DNA of 64,000 nucleotides. Origin: Pyrenochaeta sp. MPI-SDFR-AT-0127. Its lineage: Eukaryota > Ascomycota > Dothideomycetes > Pleosporales > Cucurbitariaceae. Each line of letters begins with the position of its first letter. The first letter of the stretch is position 1. The stretch spans positions 124,001 to 188,000 of the forward strand of contig JAGTJM010000003.1 of the NCBI GenBank assembly GCA_020747015.1, given 5' to 3'. The position numbers and the translations under genes were made by a program. The notes under the pieces were generated by a model that was not told the DNA's origin, ran no database searches, and saw only the letters and a list, made by a program, of their open reading frames with translations. This document shows positions 23,656 through 34,162 of this stretch, in pieces.

Positions 23656-26025
23656 CTACTCGCTTCCTATAGCCCTGCCGCTATCAGTGTACTTCTCTAA
23701 TCCCACATGCCCATTGATCCAGTCCAATACAACTTTATGCCAAAGCAAGCCGTTCTCTGGCTTGAGTACCCAATGGTTCTCATCAGGAAACTATTGCAAA
23801 AAGTCAGTGTATGCGTTTTATGCAAGCGATACATGAACACTTGCCGTCAAAAACTCGCTCTCTACACCTCTCGCCTGCAACACATTAAATGCAGCCAAGC
23901 CTTCACTTATTGTCAATCTATAGTCCAGCTCGCTATGAATAATCAAGTGTGGTGTTGCCCAGTGATGAACAAACGACGACGGGTCCCACTTCGCCCACCC
24001 TCCAGTGTTCTTCCACAAGGGCCCCTGGAGGTCGTGGAAGGGGAAGTAGAGCTCCTCAGAGGCCATTTGGCCAGTCATGCTAAAGACGCCATCGTGGGTT
24101 ACTAAAGCTTTGACTGAAGTTTTAAGTATAAACTTAGCGCATGTCTCATATAGAGCTTACATTGGGGTAATACTTACAGTGTCGTCCCAGGGGATGGCCT
24201 TGGATCCAGTTCATCATGTATCCACCGTAGGAGGCACCGAGGCCCACGGAGCGTGATGTGTCTACGTATCCGACATTCTTCTTGATCCAGTCAAAACCCA
24301 GTGCAAGGTCTTCGTATGGTAGGCCACCCCATTGGCCTTGGATAGCGTCCACAAAAGCTTGTCCGTAGCTTGTTGAGCCGGTGGGATTAGGGCAGATGAC
24401 AACATATCCTTGCTCTGCAAAAACAGCTGGATTCCAGCGCGTGCTCCAGCCATCTGTCCATGCGCCTTGGGGACCACCATGGATCAAGTATGCAAGAGGG
24501 TACTTTTTGTCAGATGAAAAGGTACTGGGTTTTACAACCCAGGCGTGAACTGAAGTACCAGGGGCTGCCCCGTCCCAGTGGATTTCAGCAATTTGTCGGC
24601 GCGAGAGACCAAACATGGAACCCGAATGTGTGTTTGAGGAGATGTATTTCGTTGTAGGATGCAATGATTGAGAATCGAATGGACTGTCGTTTACAGGTAG
24701 AGTATATATCTCTGTCTGGTTCGACCGGGTACTGATTGGGACTAGAGAATACAAGCTGTTTTCAATCAAGCTTGTAGATGTCAGAAAAATATCGCCGCTC
24801 TGGAGGACTTGTACTGCTCCAATAGTGCCACCCTTGACAAGCAACGAAGGGAATTGCGCATCAGAATCATTGGGCTTGGGCGGCCCAACTTGGTAGAGAT
24901 TACCACGCCCGTGTTCTTCAGCTGTGAAGTACATGTGCCAATCGTCCGGGCTCCACGCGATAGACTGGGGACTTCTATCCCATTTGCCCTTGCCATCTTT
25001 CGAAGCAAAGACATGAATCAGCTGTGATGGTTTTTGGTAATCATGTATAATGAATGGCTGGTTCTTGTCGGATTCATAACCATCTGTCTTCATCGACAGG
25101 AATGCGATCATTTTGCCAGAGTTCGACCAGGTCGGGCTTGTGCTAGCACCTTCAAAGCCTTCGATGGAGACCTTTTGTATCTCTGGGATGTCTTGTGAGT
25201 GTAGTTTGTCCCAGAAGTTTTCAGAGGCGGTGACATAAATGTTTGTCTTCGTGTGCGTAGCCGGATTCAGGTCCGGATCTTTCGAAGTGAACACCAGTCC
25301 ATGTTTGGAGATGTCGAAATGATCTTTTCCGCCAAAAGGCTCAATCGGACTTTCAAGCTTCGTGCCCTTTAACGCGTTCTTCAGCCCTTGCAGCAGATCC
25401 AGACTGTGATGTCCTTCGTTTTTATTGCGACGTAGCTTGCCCAGCCATATCGCGTTACGATTCTCCGTAACATAGTGATCCCAATGACGTACGAACCCAG
25501 ACTTATAGAGCTTGCCTGAAGAATGAGGCTTCTCTGCCTTCTCGGGGTTATAGATTGAGCCGTCCGGTTTCGATTTGCCAGACACGGCAAGAGCAAAATC
25601 GCTGTCGCCTAATGCATGTATTTTCAGGTCGCCTACTGGACCATCAATGGTGCCAGCGATGTGTTTACTGAGATACTGTTAGTCTCACCTCGCAACTGTG
25701 GCAGTAATGTGACCTACCTGCTCTCAAAACCTGTTGCTTTACCAGTCACCACATTGGTAGTCCCATCATCGTTTGACTGTAACAGCAGGATTGTCTCGTC
25801 GTCCAACCATACCGGCTCGCTCACAGACTTATCGTCAGTCACCAGACTCGTCTGCTGGCTTGTAACATCCAGAATGCGGATCTCCGACTTTTTCGCGTGC
25901 TCTGCAAAGCTGTACGTTGAGACACTATATAGCACCTTTGACGCATCAGAATTCGGTATCCCTTCGGACCGGCGAGGAGCCTCAAGGAGAACCTCGGGCG
26001 TAAACTTCTTTGCTCTTATCGTCAT
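23656..26025 (-). CDS. dipeptidyl-peptidase 5-like serine peptidase (S9C)
   Basis: Prolyl-oligopeptidase-family enzyme that removes N-terminal dipeptides. Exons 26025-25718, 25667-24178, 24113-23845 and 23790-23656 give 733 residues. The N-terminal propeller starts at EVLLEAPRRSEG and contains GTIDGPVGDLK. The catalytic domain has LIHGGPQGAW, the Ser in GLGASYGGYMMNW, the Asp in HSELDYRLTISEG and the His in FPDENHWVLKPEN. The last intron (23844-23791, 54 nt) begins GCAAGT, the typical GC donor; using the GT nearby breaks the frame. Secreted DPP5 enzymes have a signal peptide, but here the frame begins MTIRAKKFTPEV with no hydrophobic stretch, so this copy looks intracellular. Confidence 0.9.
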
Positions 26026-26884
26026 GTTGAAATCGGTAAGGATGAACAGAGCGAAGTTTGCCTACGACATGTTAAACGTCTTCATTCATAGAGCCATTAG
26101 ATGTTTGAGGGGTAGAGTAGAAATAGGAGAAGAACAAAGCGGGTAGGTAGTGATTGTGTATTCGCTGACTGCGAGGTGTTCCGTTGCAGATAGAAACGCC
26201 ATGGCTACATTCTGGACTACGACAGCCCTTTCATCGTTGAGGTTTTTGAATGTAGTATGAAGACGTTTGATCCGATCCCCCAGAACTGGAAATAATTGGA
26301 CTTGGCTACGAGAAAGAAAGACGCATGAAAACGAAGCTTTGTAGGCCTTGCTCGGCGGACATTGTAAATTCAGTGGCCATATATGTGAGCCGCGCAGTCA
26401 ATAGCGCAAAGGTTAAGAAGAGATAGAGGATAGGCGTGTGGGTTGGAGGAACTATGATAACTAGGGCAAGTGGCACAGCGGCGTGGGATTAAGTGCCGAG
26501 TCTACCATTCACGAAAGATGGAGGCCAATTGCAGAAAGGAAGAAGCACTTACTAACACAGCTAACCTTCGCAAGAAAAGCGCACGTTTTTCACAGTACTC
26601 TGTCGGAGTAGGGCAACAGCAGTGGTGTTGAAGCTTCGAGGCAGACGATGCAGCGGATGCGGTTGGCCGACCCCTCACGCCAACCTCCCCACCATTAGCG
26701 TCACAGTCTGTGTCATCATTCACCGAGCTTTGCACAGCCCCTGCCCACACCACTGCTTTCTCGTGCCAGGTGTGACAGACCCAGAAACAAACCGTTTACG
26801 ATGCGTCCGTGTCTCCTCGCCAAAACCAGGAATATAAATTTGCTAATTTCAAAAACTTCCAAAAATTAGTCCAAGGGACATCAA
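26026..26884. other. intergenic region between DPP5 and tRNA-Ile
   Basis: 859 bp holding the DPP5 promoter on the minus strand. The 60 bp before the tRNA are AT-rich (TTTCAAAAACTTCC-like), as is common upstream of Pol III genes. No other gene recognised. Confidence 0.45.
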
Positions 26885-26920
26885 AGTCCTGTGGCGCAGT
26901 GGTAGCGCGCCGTTCTTATA

Positions 26921-26954
26921 AGATTCGTCAGACTCTTATGACCTCATCTGGGTT
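26921..26954 (+). other. conventional tRNA intron in tRNA-Ile(UAU)
   Basis: 34 nt starting one base 3' of the anticodon, the standard site cut by the tRNA splicing endonuclease. An internal ATG can pair with the UAU anticodon with one G:U, as expected for the anticodon-intron helix. Confidence 0.75.
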
Positions 26955-26985
26955 ATGCGGATGCCGTGGGTTCGATCCCCACCAG

Positions 26986-27042
26986 GTACGTTTATACTGT
27001 TTATTGTCTTGTCTGGGGACAACTCTAACAGTGGATGTACAG
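26986..27042 (+). other. spliceosomal-type intron in the acceptor stem of tRNA-Ile
   Basis: 57 nt lying between tRNA positions 68 and 69. The donor is GTACGT, an ACTCTAAC branch site sits about 14 nt before the acceptor GTACAG, and the flanking exon bases are CAG|G, a classic proto-splice site. The length equals that of the protein-gene introns nearby. It contains no run of four T, so Pol III should read through. Confidence 0.85.
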
Positions 27043-27047
27043 GACTA

Positions 27048-27434
27048 AATGTCATTGAACTTCCTTTTTGCTCTTTTTGCTGGGTGGGTCCGTGCACCTG
27101 GGGTTATCTTGTCGGCGGACGGTGAACAGTGATTGTGTAGTTTTGCTTTTTTATCCTTTCTGAAGCTCCTGTCGAGTTTATGACGGATGGATTCGAGCAC
27201 TGTCGCCTTGCCAACTCCCCGTCGCCCTCCAAATGGGAACAGAAGAACAAACGCCAAGTAGACCCACCGGGACGGCCGTTTGCGTCCATTGCAGACGACA
27301 GCGCAACATGTTCCTAAAGTGAATAATATTCCATTGATACATATGCTAGTTCGGTTCTCATTATGCAAATGCTGCGATTTGCTGCAACGCGAAAGTGTCT
27401 GATCTTACATGGTCAGTCTCAATCCTTCTTTCAA
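27048..27434. other. intergenic region after tRNA-Ile
   Basis: 387 bp between the tRNA and the stop of the next minus-strand gene. Apart from the T5 terminator and a second T5 near 27075, nothing is recognised. Confidence 0.45.
27065..27069 (+). terminator. Pol III terminator of tRNA-Ile
   Basis: TTTTT, 18 nt after the restored 3' end of the tRNA. It is the first run of four or more T after the gene, which supports a transcript running through the acceptor-stem intron. Confidence 0.7.
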
Positions 27435-27983
27435 TTACGGCCGCATCGTCGGGCCGGCGTAGCCCTTTCTCAAACGACGCTCCTCTTCACGTAGACTCCT
27501 CTCAATCTTGTTCCTCAAAATCTCAATCTGTCTTCCATACTCCCACACTGGCGTATCCGTGCCGCGCATCCCAACAAAGCGAGCAAACATGCGCATCTTG
27601 ATTTTCAGTCTCTCCAGGTCGCTGAGTCGGCAATTCTCTGGTAGTGTGGGATCTTTGCAGAGGAATGGCAGGTTCCAGGCCATGGTCTGCGGGTATTGGT
27701 GTGTCAAGGCTGTAGGTGTGTCTTGGCTGTAGTAGTGGGCTAGGGCGTCGAGTTGGTCTTCGTTGAGCAGGAATAGGGAGAGCATTGTGCGGGGAAAGTC
27801 AGGAGCAGGTTGGCCAGTTGTAACATGGACTATAGGTGCGATAGTAAGGCGCATCTGTGAGATCTTGAGTGCGAGCGCTGAGTTTCGTTCTCTTAATTTC
27901 ATTTGTGCCAGTCTCCTGTGCGCGGTCCGATACTTTGATTTATTCGCCTTGCTTACGTTCGGTTTACTCACACGACTACACAT
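27435..27983 (-). CDS. uncharacterised fungal protein
   Basis: I do not recognise a named domain. The frame gives 182 residues from MCSRVSKPN: a basic N-terminus (KANKSKYRTAHRRLAQMKLRE), then VPR-like middle text with PRTMLSLFLLNEDQLDALAHYYSQ, QYPQTMAWNLPFL, and a charged C-terminal helix IEILRNKIERSLREEERRLRKG. The style recalls small families repeated in Pleosporales genomes, a memory-based impression. The frame is open up to an ATG at 28127, but a TATA-like box at 28109-28116 lies inside that extension, so I prefer the ATG at 27983. Confidence 0.6.
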   Translation of the reverse strand: MCSRVSKPNVSKANKSKYRTAHRRLAQMKLRERNSALALKISQMRLTIAPIVHVTTGQPAPDFPRTMLSLFLLNEDQLDALAHYYSQDTPTALTHQYPQTMAWNLPFLCKDPTLPENCRLSDLERLKIKMRMFARFVGMRGTDTPVWEYGRQIEILRNKIERSLREEERRLRKGYAGPTMRP

Positions 27984-28108
27984 TATTCGGCTTGATGATA
28001 TCCTCGTGCTTGGTCCGTAGATGGTGGTGCTCACGAGGCTTCCTGCTGGAGTGTATGGTGAATAGCCAAGAGTGTGCAACAAAGTGTGTGGTTGAGGGTC
28101 GCTGCGGA

Positions 28109-28116
28109 ATTTATAA
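28109..28116 (-). promoter_or_regulatory. TATA-like box of the uncharacterised gene
   Basis: On the minus strand it reads TTATAAAT, about 130 bp upstream of the preferred start at 27983, followed by C/A-rich sequence. Confidence 0.4.
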
Positions 28117-28531
28117 AGTGCACACACGCAACCAAGTAGATGTCAGGGAAGAAGGGCATTGTTGGAACATTGCTCTTTGTGCGTGCCTAAAACATGCTGT
28201 TCTGACTCTTGTGAAGGCCAGAATCTTTGTCTTGCTTTGTCACGTGCCTGTTGTTCTTCTGCACAATGCTAGGACCTCCATGTAAACGGTGGTGGAAGAG
28301 TACGTAGAGTCATTTTCCTTATGCAGAGTGGCGTACTAGACTGGGTCTGTGATGCGCAAGCCCCGTTCATCGTCTGAATGCAGCCATAAAGATAGGTCTC
28401 CCGGTCCCTTGCTCGCATGCCTGCCAATGATTCAGTGACGTTCAAAAATGACCTTTGTGTTTTTTGTCCCAGGGGCCTGAATGTCGAGCGCCTCGAGATG
28501 TTCTATCGTCGCGTAGTGATCAGACATGGTT

Positions 28532-30070
28532 TCAAGCGTCGAGAATCTGCTCGAGAGATACATCATTCTCAGTGCCACCAACAGGTTCAGTGCTTTTCCA
28601 AAACTTGCTCAAATGTCTCGAACCACTGAGAAGAGTTAGTATCGTGTTCTGTACCCCAGAAGACAATTTACCTGTCGCATAATATCGTGACTATACGGTG
28701 ACCAGGACCGAGCGACTTCGCTAGTTTTGTCGCAGCCACGCCTGGAGCTGAATTAGCAGCGTCACTTTCTTGAAGACCGCCACAACTTACAATTCACAGC
28801 ACTGGAGCTACCAATGAAGATACCATCGTGCTCAACCAACCAACGTGCCATGGCGATTGCTTGATCATCGTTCACTCTGATCGCATCATCAATCAGCTCT
28901 CGGCCAACGTCAAAGTTGTGCGTTACGCGATTGATGCCAATCCCTTCAACGATTGTATCGACCTGGTGTCGTCGGCGTGTTCCCTCTCGTTCTTTAGGAT
29001 CGAACATGACCCCATATTTGACGCGATTGAACAGGCCACTACCAGGCGGGTCCGCGAGTATGACTTTGAGATTGGGTAATTTTGACTTCAAGAACAGAGC
29101 GACACCCGATATGGTTCCCCCAGTACCGGCACCACTCACAAAGGCATCCAGGAAGCCACCGGTCTGCTCATGGATCTCAGGTCCAGTACCGGTAAAGTGG
29201 GCACGCCAATTCGCCTCCGTCTCAAATTGATCTGCGAACAGTCCACGTCCAGGTTTTTCGGAGTTCTCAGTATGTTCTGCTGCTCTCGTCCGAGCAAGGT
29301 TGACAAATTGGTTCGAATCCACGATAGGCGCTGGTCGCACTCTTTCTACCTCTGCACCAAGCTTCAGGAGTAGATCTGACTTTTCGATTGCCATATCGTT
29401 GGGCATGCAACTACTATGTGTTAATAAATTCTTGTTTGCATCATGAGCACAACCCACATGTGAGCCTTGTATCCTCTTGCTCTACATATCGCGGCTAGTG
29501 AGATGCCTGTGCTTCCTACTGTGCCTTCATAAATGGTGTCACCAGAATTTGGCACTAGAAGGCCTTTCTCCTCAGCCTAGCAATGTTATCAGCTTATACT
29601 ATGAAACATGCCATTTTGTTTGATGTACCATTTCAATGATGCTGAGGGCAACTCGGTCCTTGGGGCTGTTGCCCGCTCCATTAAGAAACTGAATACACAG
29701 GATCAGCCAAGGCCTCTTTAAAAAGAATCTGTTGACCTACTTCTGCTTTTGCTAGTATCTCGCATCCTGTATAGTCGGAGAGCGATTTGATCTTTATGAG
29801 AGGGGTGTCACCTATGCATCCTTCAATGCCCTCCTTGATGATTCCCACTCCTTTCTCCAGCGAGCTCTCGATTTCCACCAAGCTCTTCTTCAATGTGTCT
29901 AAATCATTGATTTTAGCGAACCTAGATACTAGCTTCTGCTGTTGCTTGAGAACCTTGTTTGAGTTTGCAGCCTTCTGACCTTGAGATGTCGACTGCTTGT
30001 TATATGCAGCAGTCAAAGACACACCTAACAGGAAGGCCCCAAGTATGTAATACTTGGAATAATCAGACAT
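28532..30070 (-). CDS. membrane-anchored cysteine synthase (PLP fold II)
   Basis: Cysteine synthase 2-like enzyme (the yeast YGR012W type), which forms cysteine from O-acetylserine or a related substrate; the family is linked to the mitochondrial outer membrane. Exons 30070-29741, 29688-29629, 29576-29458, 29410-28791, 28741-28672 and 28625-28532 give 430 residues. The N-terminus has one membrane segment (YYILGAFLLGVSLTAAY), then a charged linker and the catalytic core from GCIGDTPLIKIKSL. The PLP lysine lies in AGNSPKDRVALS; the phosphate loop is SGAGTGGTISGV, followed by FIGSSSAVN and ILCDSGSRHLSKFW. Divergent from NDUFAF7 with 168 bp between starts. Confidence 0.92.
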
Positions 30071-30238
30071 CACTAAAACTCGATGATTGAACAAGGTTGT
30101 GGGCAAAAGCTGCAAATGGTTCCGCGAATAGAGCTTTGACGATGCTTGGCAAAGCGTGCCCGCAAAGCTCACCACATGCTTGCGCAAACGTAACTCCCTA
30201 TCCGTCGCAACCTATGCTGAACATCTGCTGAGGCGTCA
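30071..30238. promoter_or_regulatory. shared promoter of cysteine synthase and NDUFAF7 genes
   Basis: 168 bp between the start codons of two genes whose products are both expected at mitochondria. Core promoters must overlap. No clear TATA box. Confidence 0.45.
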
Positions 30239-31862
30239 ATGGATTCGCCTTTTGTTGCACAACTCTTCCGCCAGTTGTTCTCGCATCAAGCATCGCAATG
30301 CCTTGCCCGCGGAGCTCGACCAGCTCTGGCAGCTGCCAGAGCACCCCAACTCCAAAGACGAGGGAAAGCCACACGGCTGGGTGAGGGCGAGACGAAGCGG
30401 GAGAGTAGATGGACGCCAAGGAAGAACGCATTCCCACACGAGAGGACGGAGGAGTTTGAGAGATATCCCATGGTCACATCGGACATGCTGCGGAGTAGAA
30501 GAGAACGGCCACGGAGGGTCAAGATGCTCCTGCGGGATTTCATAGAAGGTCAGAAGCTCTCAATGGCATACCGCAATAAGAGAAGAAGTATCTGACAACA
30601 TTTTAGATAGTTTGTATAATCCAAACTACGGCTACTTCTCCAAGCAAGTCGTCATCTTCTCCCCCGGCGACCCGTTCAACTTCAACTCTCTCTCCTCCGA
30701 ACACGCCTTTTTCCAGCAACTCCGCCATCGATACACTGCCTTTGAAGATGCCCTCGACTACCAAGAACCCAACGACCTGCGCCAGCTCTGGCACACCCCT
30801 ACCGAGCTCTTTTCTCCTTACTATGGTGAGGCAATCGCCCGTTACCTCGTTGAAGACTACAAATACAATTTCTACCCGTACCATGATTTGAACATCTACG
30901 AAATGGGTGCGGGAAATGGCACGATGATGTTGAACATTCTAGATTTCATACGGGATGGTTATCCGGACGTGTATGAGCGGACCAAGTTCAAGATCATTGA
31001 GATTTCGACTCAATTGGCAGATCTACAGCAGAAAGGTCTCGGCTACTCTGCATATGCTCGAGGGCACTTAGACAAAGTGGAGATTGTTAACCGAAGCATA
31101 TTCGACTGGAACACATACGTGAGTTCGCCATGCTACTTCCTGGCCTTAGAAGTCTTCGACAACTTCGCCCACGACGCCTTAAAGTACGACTTCGAGACCG
31201 GCGCACCATACCAATCACACGTCGTCATCGATCCTCGTGGCGAGCTCTTCGAATACTACTCCCGCACACTCGACCCTGTCGCCTCACAATTCCTCGAGCG
31301 CCGGCACGCTAGTTGCAAGTCCTACCCGCATCCATTGCAAGGCTCGCGGGTCATGCAAAACTTGCGGAGCCTGGTGCCATGGAGGTCAAATCTGAGTACG
31401 CCCGAGTATATACCGACGCGGCTAATGCAGTTCTTCTACATGCTATATGAGAAGTTTCCAAACCATAAGTTGATCAGTAGCGACTTCCATAAGCTGGGGG
31501 AGACGGTAGAGGGGTTGAATGCACCGGTTGTGCAGACGAGGTACAAGAGGCAAATGATTCCTGTTTCTACTCCTCTCGTAAGTCTCCTTCCTCTTCTGAG
31601 CACCTTCACGACCATTCCTTTCTATGAAAATGTTTGCTAACCACATTTGCAGGTCCACCAAGGCTACTTTGACATCCTCTTCCCCACCGACTTTGAAGTC
31701 ATGGAACCCATGTACACAGCTATCACAGGCCGCTTTGCACGAACCTACCTGCACGAAGACTTTATGGCTGGCAGAGCGGATATCGCGGAGACCAGTACGA
31801 AAAATGGTGACAATCCGTTGTTGAGCTGGTACAAGAACGCGAGTGTTATGATTACCTTGTAA
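30239..31862 (+). CDS. protein arginine methyltransferase NDUFAF7 (complex I assembly)
   Basis: Mitochondrial DUF185/MidA-type SAM-dependent methyltransferase; NDUFAF7 dimethylates an arginine of the complex I 49-kDa subunit during assembly. Three exons, 30239-30548, 30607-31577 and 31653-31862, give 496 residues. The N-terminal 50 residues are rich in Arg, Ala and Gln without acidic residues, fitting a presequence. Family blocks: RDFIEDSLYNPNYGYF, DPFNFNSLSSE, TPTELFSPYYGEAIARY, the SAM loop YEMGAGNGTMML, and ALEVFDNFAHD. The last exon (HQGYFDILFPTDFE) ends in SVMITL. Confidence 0.92.
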
Positions 31863-31928
31863 ATATATAGTCATGAGGCTTCTTCTTGACTAAATGGCTA
31901 GTACAAATACGATTGCCTACATACTCAT

Positions 31929-32976
31929 CTACTCTGGTTCTTGACCTTTCCATTTTTCTTTCACGGCTGCAACGTCAATCTCACAGGCTTCAGCATGCTT
32001 TAGCACTGCGTGTGCTTTCTTGACAACCGGTACATCAATCATCTTGCCTTCTAATGTCCACGCTCCGCGCCCTGCTTTACTTGCCTTCTCGTCCGCAATG
32101 GCTACTCGAGCTGCCCACTCAACTTCCTGCTCACCGGGACTAAATGCCTTGTGACATACTGCAGCTTGGCTTGGGTGTATGCATTGCTTGCCGTTGAAGC
32201 CCATACCCTTGCCGTTCAAGCATTCTTCTTCTAGGGTTTTGAGCCCAGCTTCACCTTTGTACGCTGTGCAAACCAGATCGATGGTTGACGGTAGGAGTGC
32301 GGCTCGAGCAGCTGTTGCAATCGCGCTCCTTGCGTATAGGAACTCGGTGAGAGCCGGTGTTCGTGTAAGACTCATATCCTTTGCAAAGTCTTCTGCTGCG
32401 AAGACTAGGCCGGACAGATATGGACTCGCCTTGCATATCTCACTGAGGTTCTGGATCGCCTTCGCGCTTTCAATCAATGCGATGATGCGAACTGGCTCTT
32501 TCTTCCCCTGCCCTGAGCTCGGGTGTCGGTCGGGCGCCAAATGCCGAATGACATCTGTAACAAAGTGAAGGTCTGCAGCGCTCTCGCACTTGGGAAGCAT
32601 GATTGCGTCCAGGTACTCCCCTTTGAGCACCTCTGTCAAGTCGTCTAATGCTAAGCCCGTGTCCACACTATTTATCCGCACACACATCTCTTTGATACCA
32701 GCAGGTCGCTGCTTGTTCAGGATATCGCGGAGATTGGAGCGAGCCTCAGACTTCATATGTGGTGCGACACTGTCTTCAAGATCGTAGGTTACATTGTCCA
32801 CGTGCATTGCGAAGGACTTTTCAAGCATTTTCTTGGAAGAACTTGGGACTGCACATTATGATCAGCTTCTTTGATTGTGAGCATCAGACAAGGCGCAGGG
32901 TGTGAGAGGACGTGGAGGGCAATTGCTGGGCATATATACCGTACATGCACGCCCTTCTGATAATTGGGGCGGCCAT
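31929..32976 (-). CDS. CLYBL-like citramalyl-CoA/malate lyase (HpcH/HpaI fold)
   Basis: Member of the citrate lyase beta-like family; human CLYBL is a mitochondrial citramalyl-CoA lyase. Exons 32976-32940 and 32848-31929 give 318 residues. The first exon (MAAPIIRRACMYV) joins to PSSSKKMLEKSFA, restoring the family's YVP-S motif that precedes the helix. Motifs: TYDLEDSVAPHMKSEAR (Mg-binding Glu and Asp), VRINSVDTGL, AIMLPKCESA, IALIESAKAI, FAAEDFAKDM and GKQCIHPSQ. No strong presequence is visible, so location is uncertain. The start codon at 32976 is the only ATG in the short first exon that fits the splice phase. Confidence 0.9.
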
Positions 32977-33230
32977 CTTGACTTCCGATTCCTCAAGGTA
33001 TAGAACACGGGAGTTTTAGACAGGTCACCACCGTATATGGGACTCAATTGCAGGATAGCCGCAGCGACCATATAGCCGATTCCTATGACGCGCGGGGGAT
33101 CCCCAAGCTTCCACCCAGGGTGCTCAGATGCCGACTCGCCGACGCGTCCCTGACATGCCACGTGAAGCCAACGTTCACACATGCAGCCCTTGGATGCACA
33201 TTTGCAGATCAACGACATCCACCACGCACC
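32977..33230. promoter_or_regulatory. divergent promoter region CLYBL-like/TVP23
   Basis: 254 bp between two divergent start codons. No named element stands out. Confidence 0.4.
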
Positions 33231-34002
33231 ATGGAGGCCGCACAGCAGACGCCCCAGCCCGGGTCGCTAAGCTGGAGACTCAGCAGCCACCCCATTACGC
33301 TTCTCACATTCCTGTTCTTCCGTATATGTATGTCCCTGCCGGATGCCTACCGCCAACGAACGGCCACCCAAAGACTGCAGCTAACTCAATCGACTGTATA
33401 GCTTCCCTGCTTGTATACCTTCTCGGCCTGCGCCTCCTCACGTCCAACTTTGTCCTCATCTTCATCATCACCATTCTCCTGCTCGCCATGGACTTTTACT
33501 ATCTCAAGAACATTGCGGGCCGCCGCCTGGTCGGCTTACGGTGGTGGAATGAGGTGGATGCCAACACCGGGGATGGCAGATGGGTGTTTGAAAGTGCAGA
33601 TCCAGAGACGAGGGACATCAACGCAACAGACAAGCGGTTCTTTTGGCTGGCACTGTACGCCCAGCCCGTGCTGTGGGTCGTACTCGCTATTGTCGCCTTA
33701 GTGAGCTTGCAGTTCATCTGGTTGACGCTCGTTGGTGAGTCGATTTCTGTATCTCTGTTGGGGGTGTTTCGTGTGCAGCATTGAATCTCGGATGAGGTGC
33801 TCTGGTTACCATTGAATGTGGACATACCATGCTAATGGTCTCTACAGTCATCGCGCTCGTACTCACCATCACAAACACGCTCGCATTTTCGAGATGCGAT
33901 AAGTTCAGTCAAGCAACTGGGTTTGCCTCGAATGCCATGTATGGATCTGGGCTTGCCAGAAACCTTGCAGGTGGTATGATCAGCAACTGGTTCAGCAGAT
34001 AG
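33231..34002 (+). CDS. TVP23: Golgi membrane protein TVP23
   Basis: Tlg2-vesicle protein of the late Golgi, conserved in eukaryotes and linked to vesicle traffic. Three exons, 33231-33327, 33402-33734 and 33848-34002, give 194 residues. Four hydrophobic segments are visible: around ITLLTFLFFRIS, LLVYLLGLRLL with NFVLIFIITILLLAMDFYYLKNI, the pair LYAQPVLWVVLAIVALVSLQFIW, and VVIALVLTITNTLAF. The family motif GRRLVGLRWWNEVD follows the second, and the end reads CDKFSQATGFASNAM. Confidence 0.93.
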
Positions 34003-34162
34003 TTTACAAAAGCAAATGGCGTTCTACTTCAGATATGTGACAACACGCAATCAATAGAGATTTTATGTAAGAGTAGGGATTGGGTCGGGCACGTTTACAA
34101 TCTATCGTGGCATAAATATACCCCGTATTTGATTTTGGCATCAAGCAAGCGTCAACATTTGT

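Larger units (their letters stand above)
26885..27047 (+). tRNA. tRNA-Ile(UAU) with an extra GT..AG intron in the acceptor stem
   Basis: Exons 26885-26920, 26955-26985 and 27043-27047 give a 72-nt tRNA. The acceptor AGTCCTG pairs perfectly with CAGGACT only after the second insertion is removed, followed by A73. D-stem GCGC/GCGC; T-arm GTGGG-TTCGATC-CCCAC; anticodon TAT at 26917-26919; variable loop ATGCC. The anticodon stem CCGTT/TGCGG has one G:U and a U-U at 31:39, the weakest part of the fold. The A box (26892-26902) and B box (26969-26979) are intact, and T5 lies 18 nt downstream. Read without removing 26986-27042, the outer acceptor stem does not pair, which would wrongly suggest a pseudogene. 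Minor Ile tRNAs reading AUA usually carry an anticodon-loop intron, as here. Confidence 0.85.

Noticed and set aside
26885..26990. tRNA-Ile as a pseudogene with a broken acceptor stem
   Set aside because: Mismatched outer acceptor pairs first suggested decay or a one-base deletion. Removing the GT..AG segment downstream restores all seven pairs and A73, which decay would not produce.
29308..29330. perfect B box GGTTCGAATCC
   Set aside because: It lies inside the cysteine synthase coding exon (VDSNQFV), no T-stem forms around it, and no tRNA body lies upstream.
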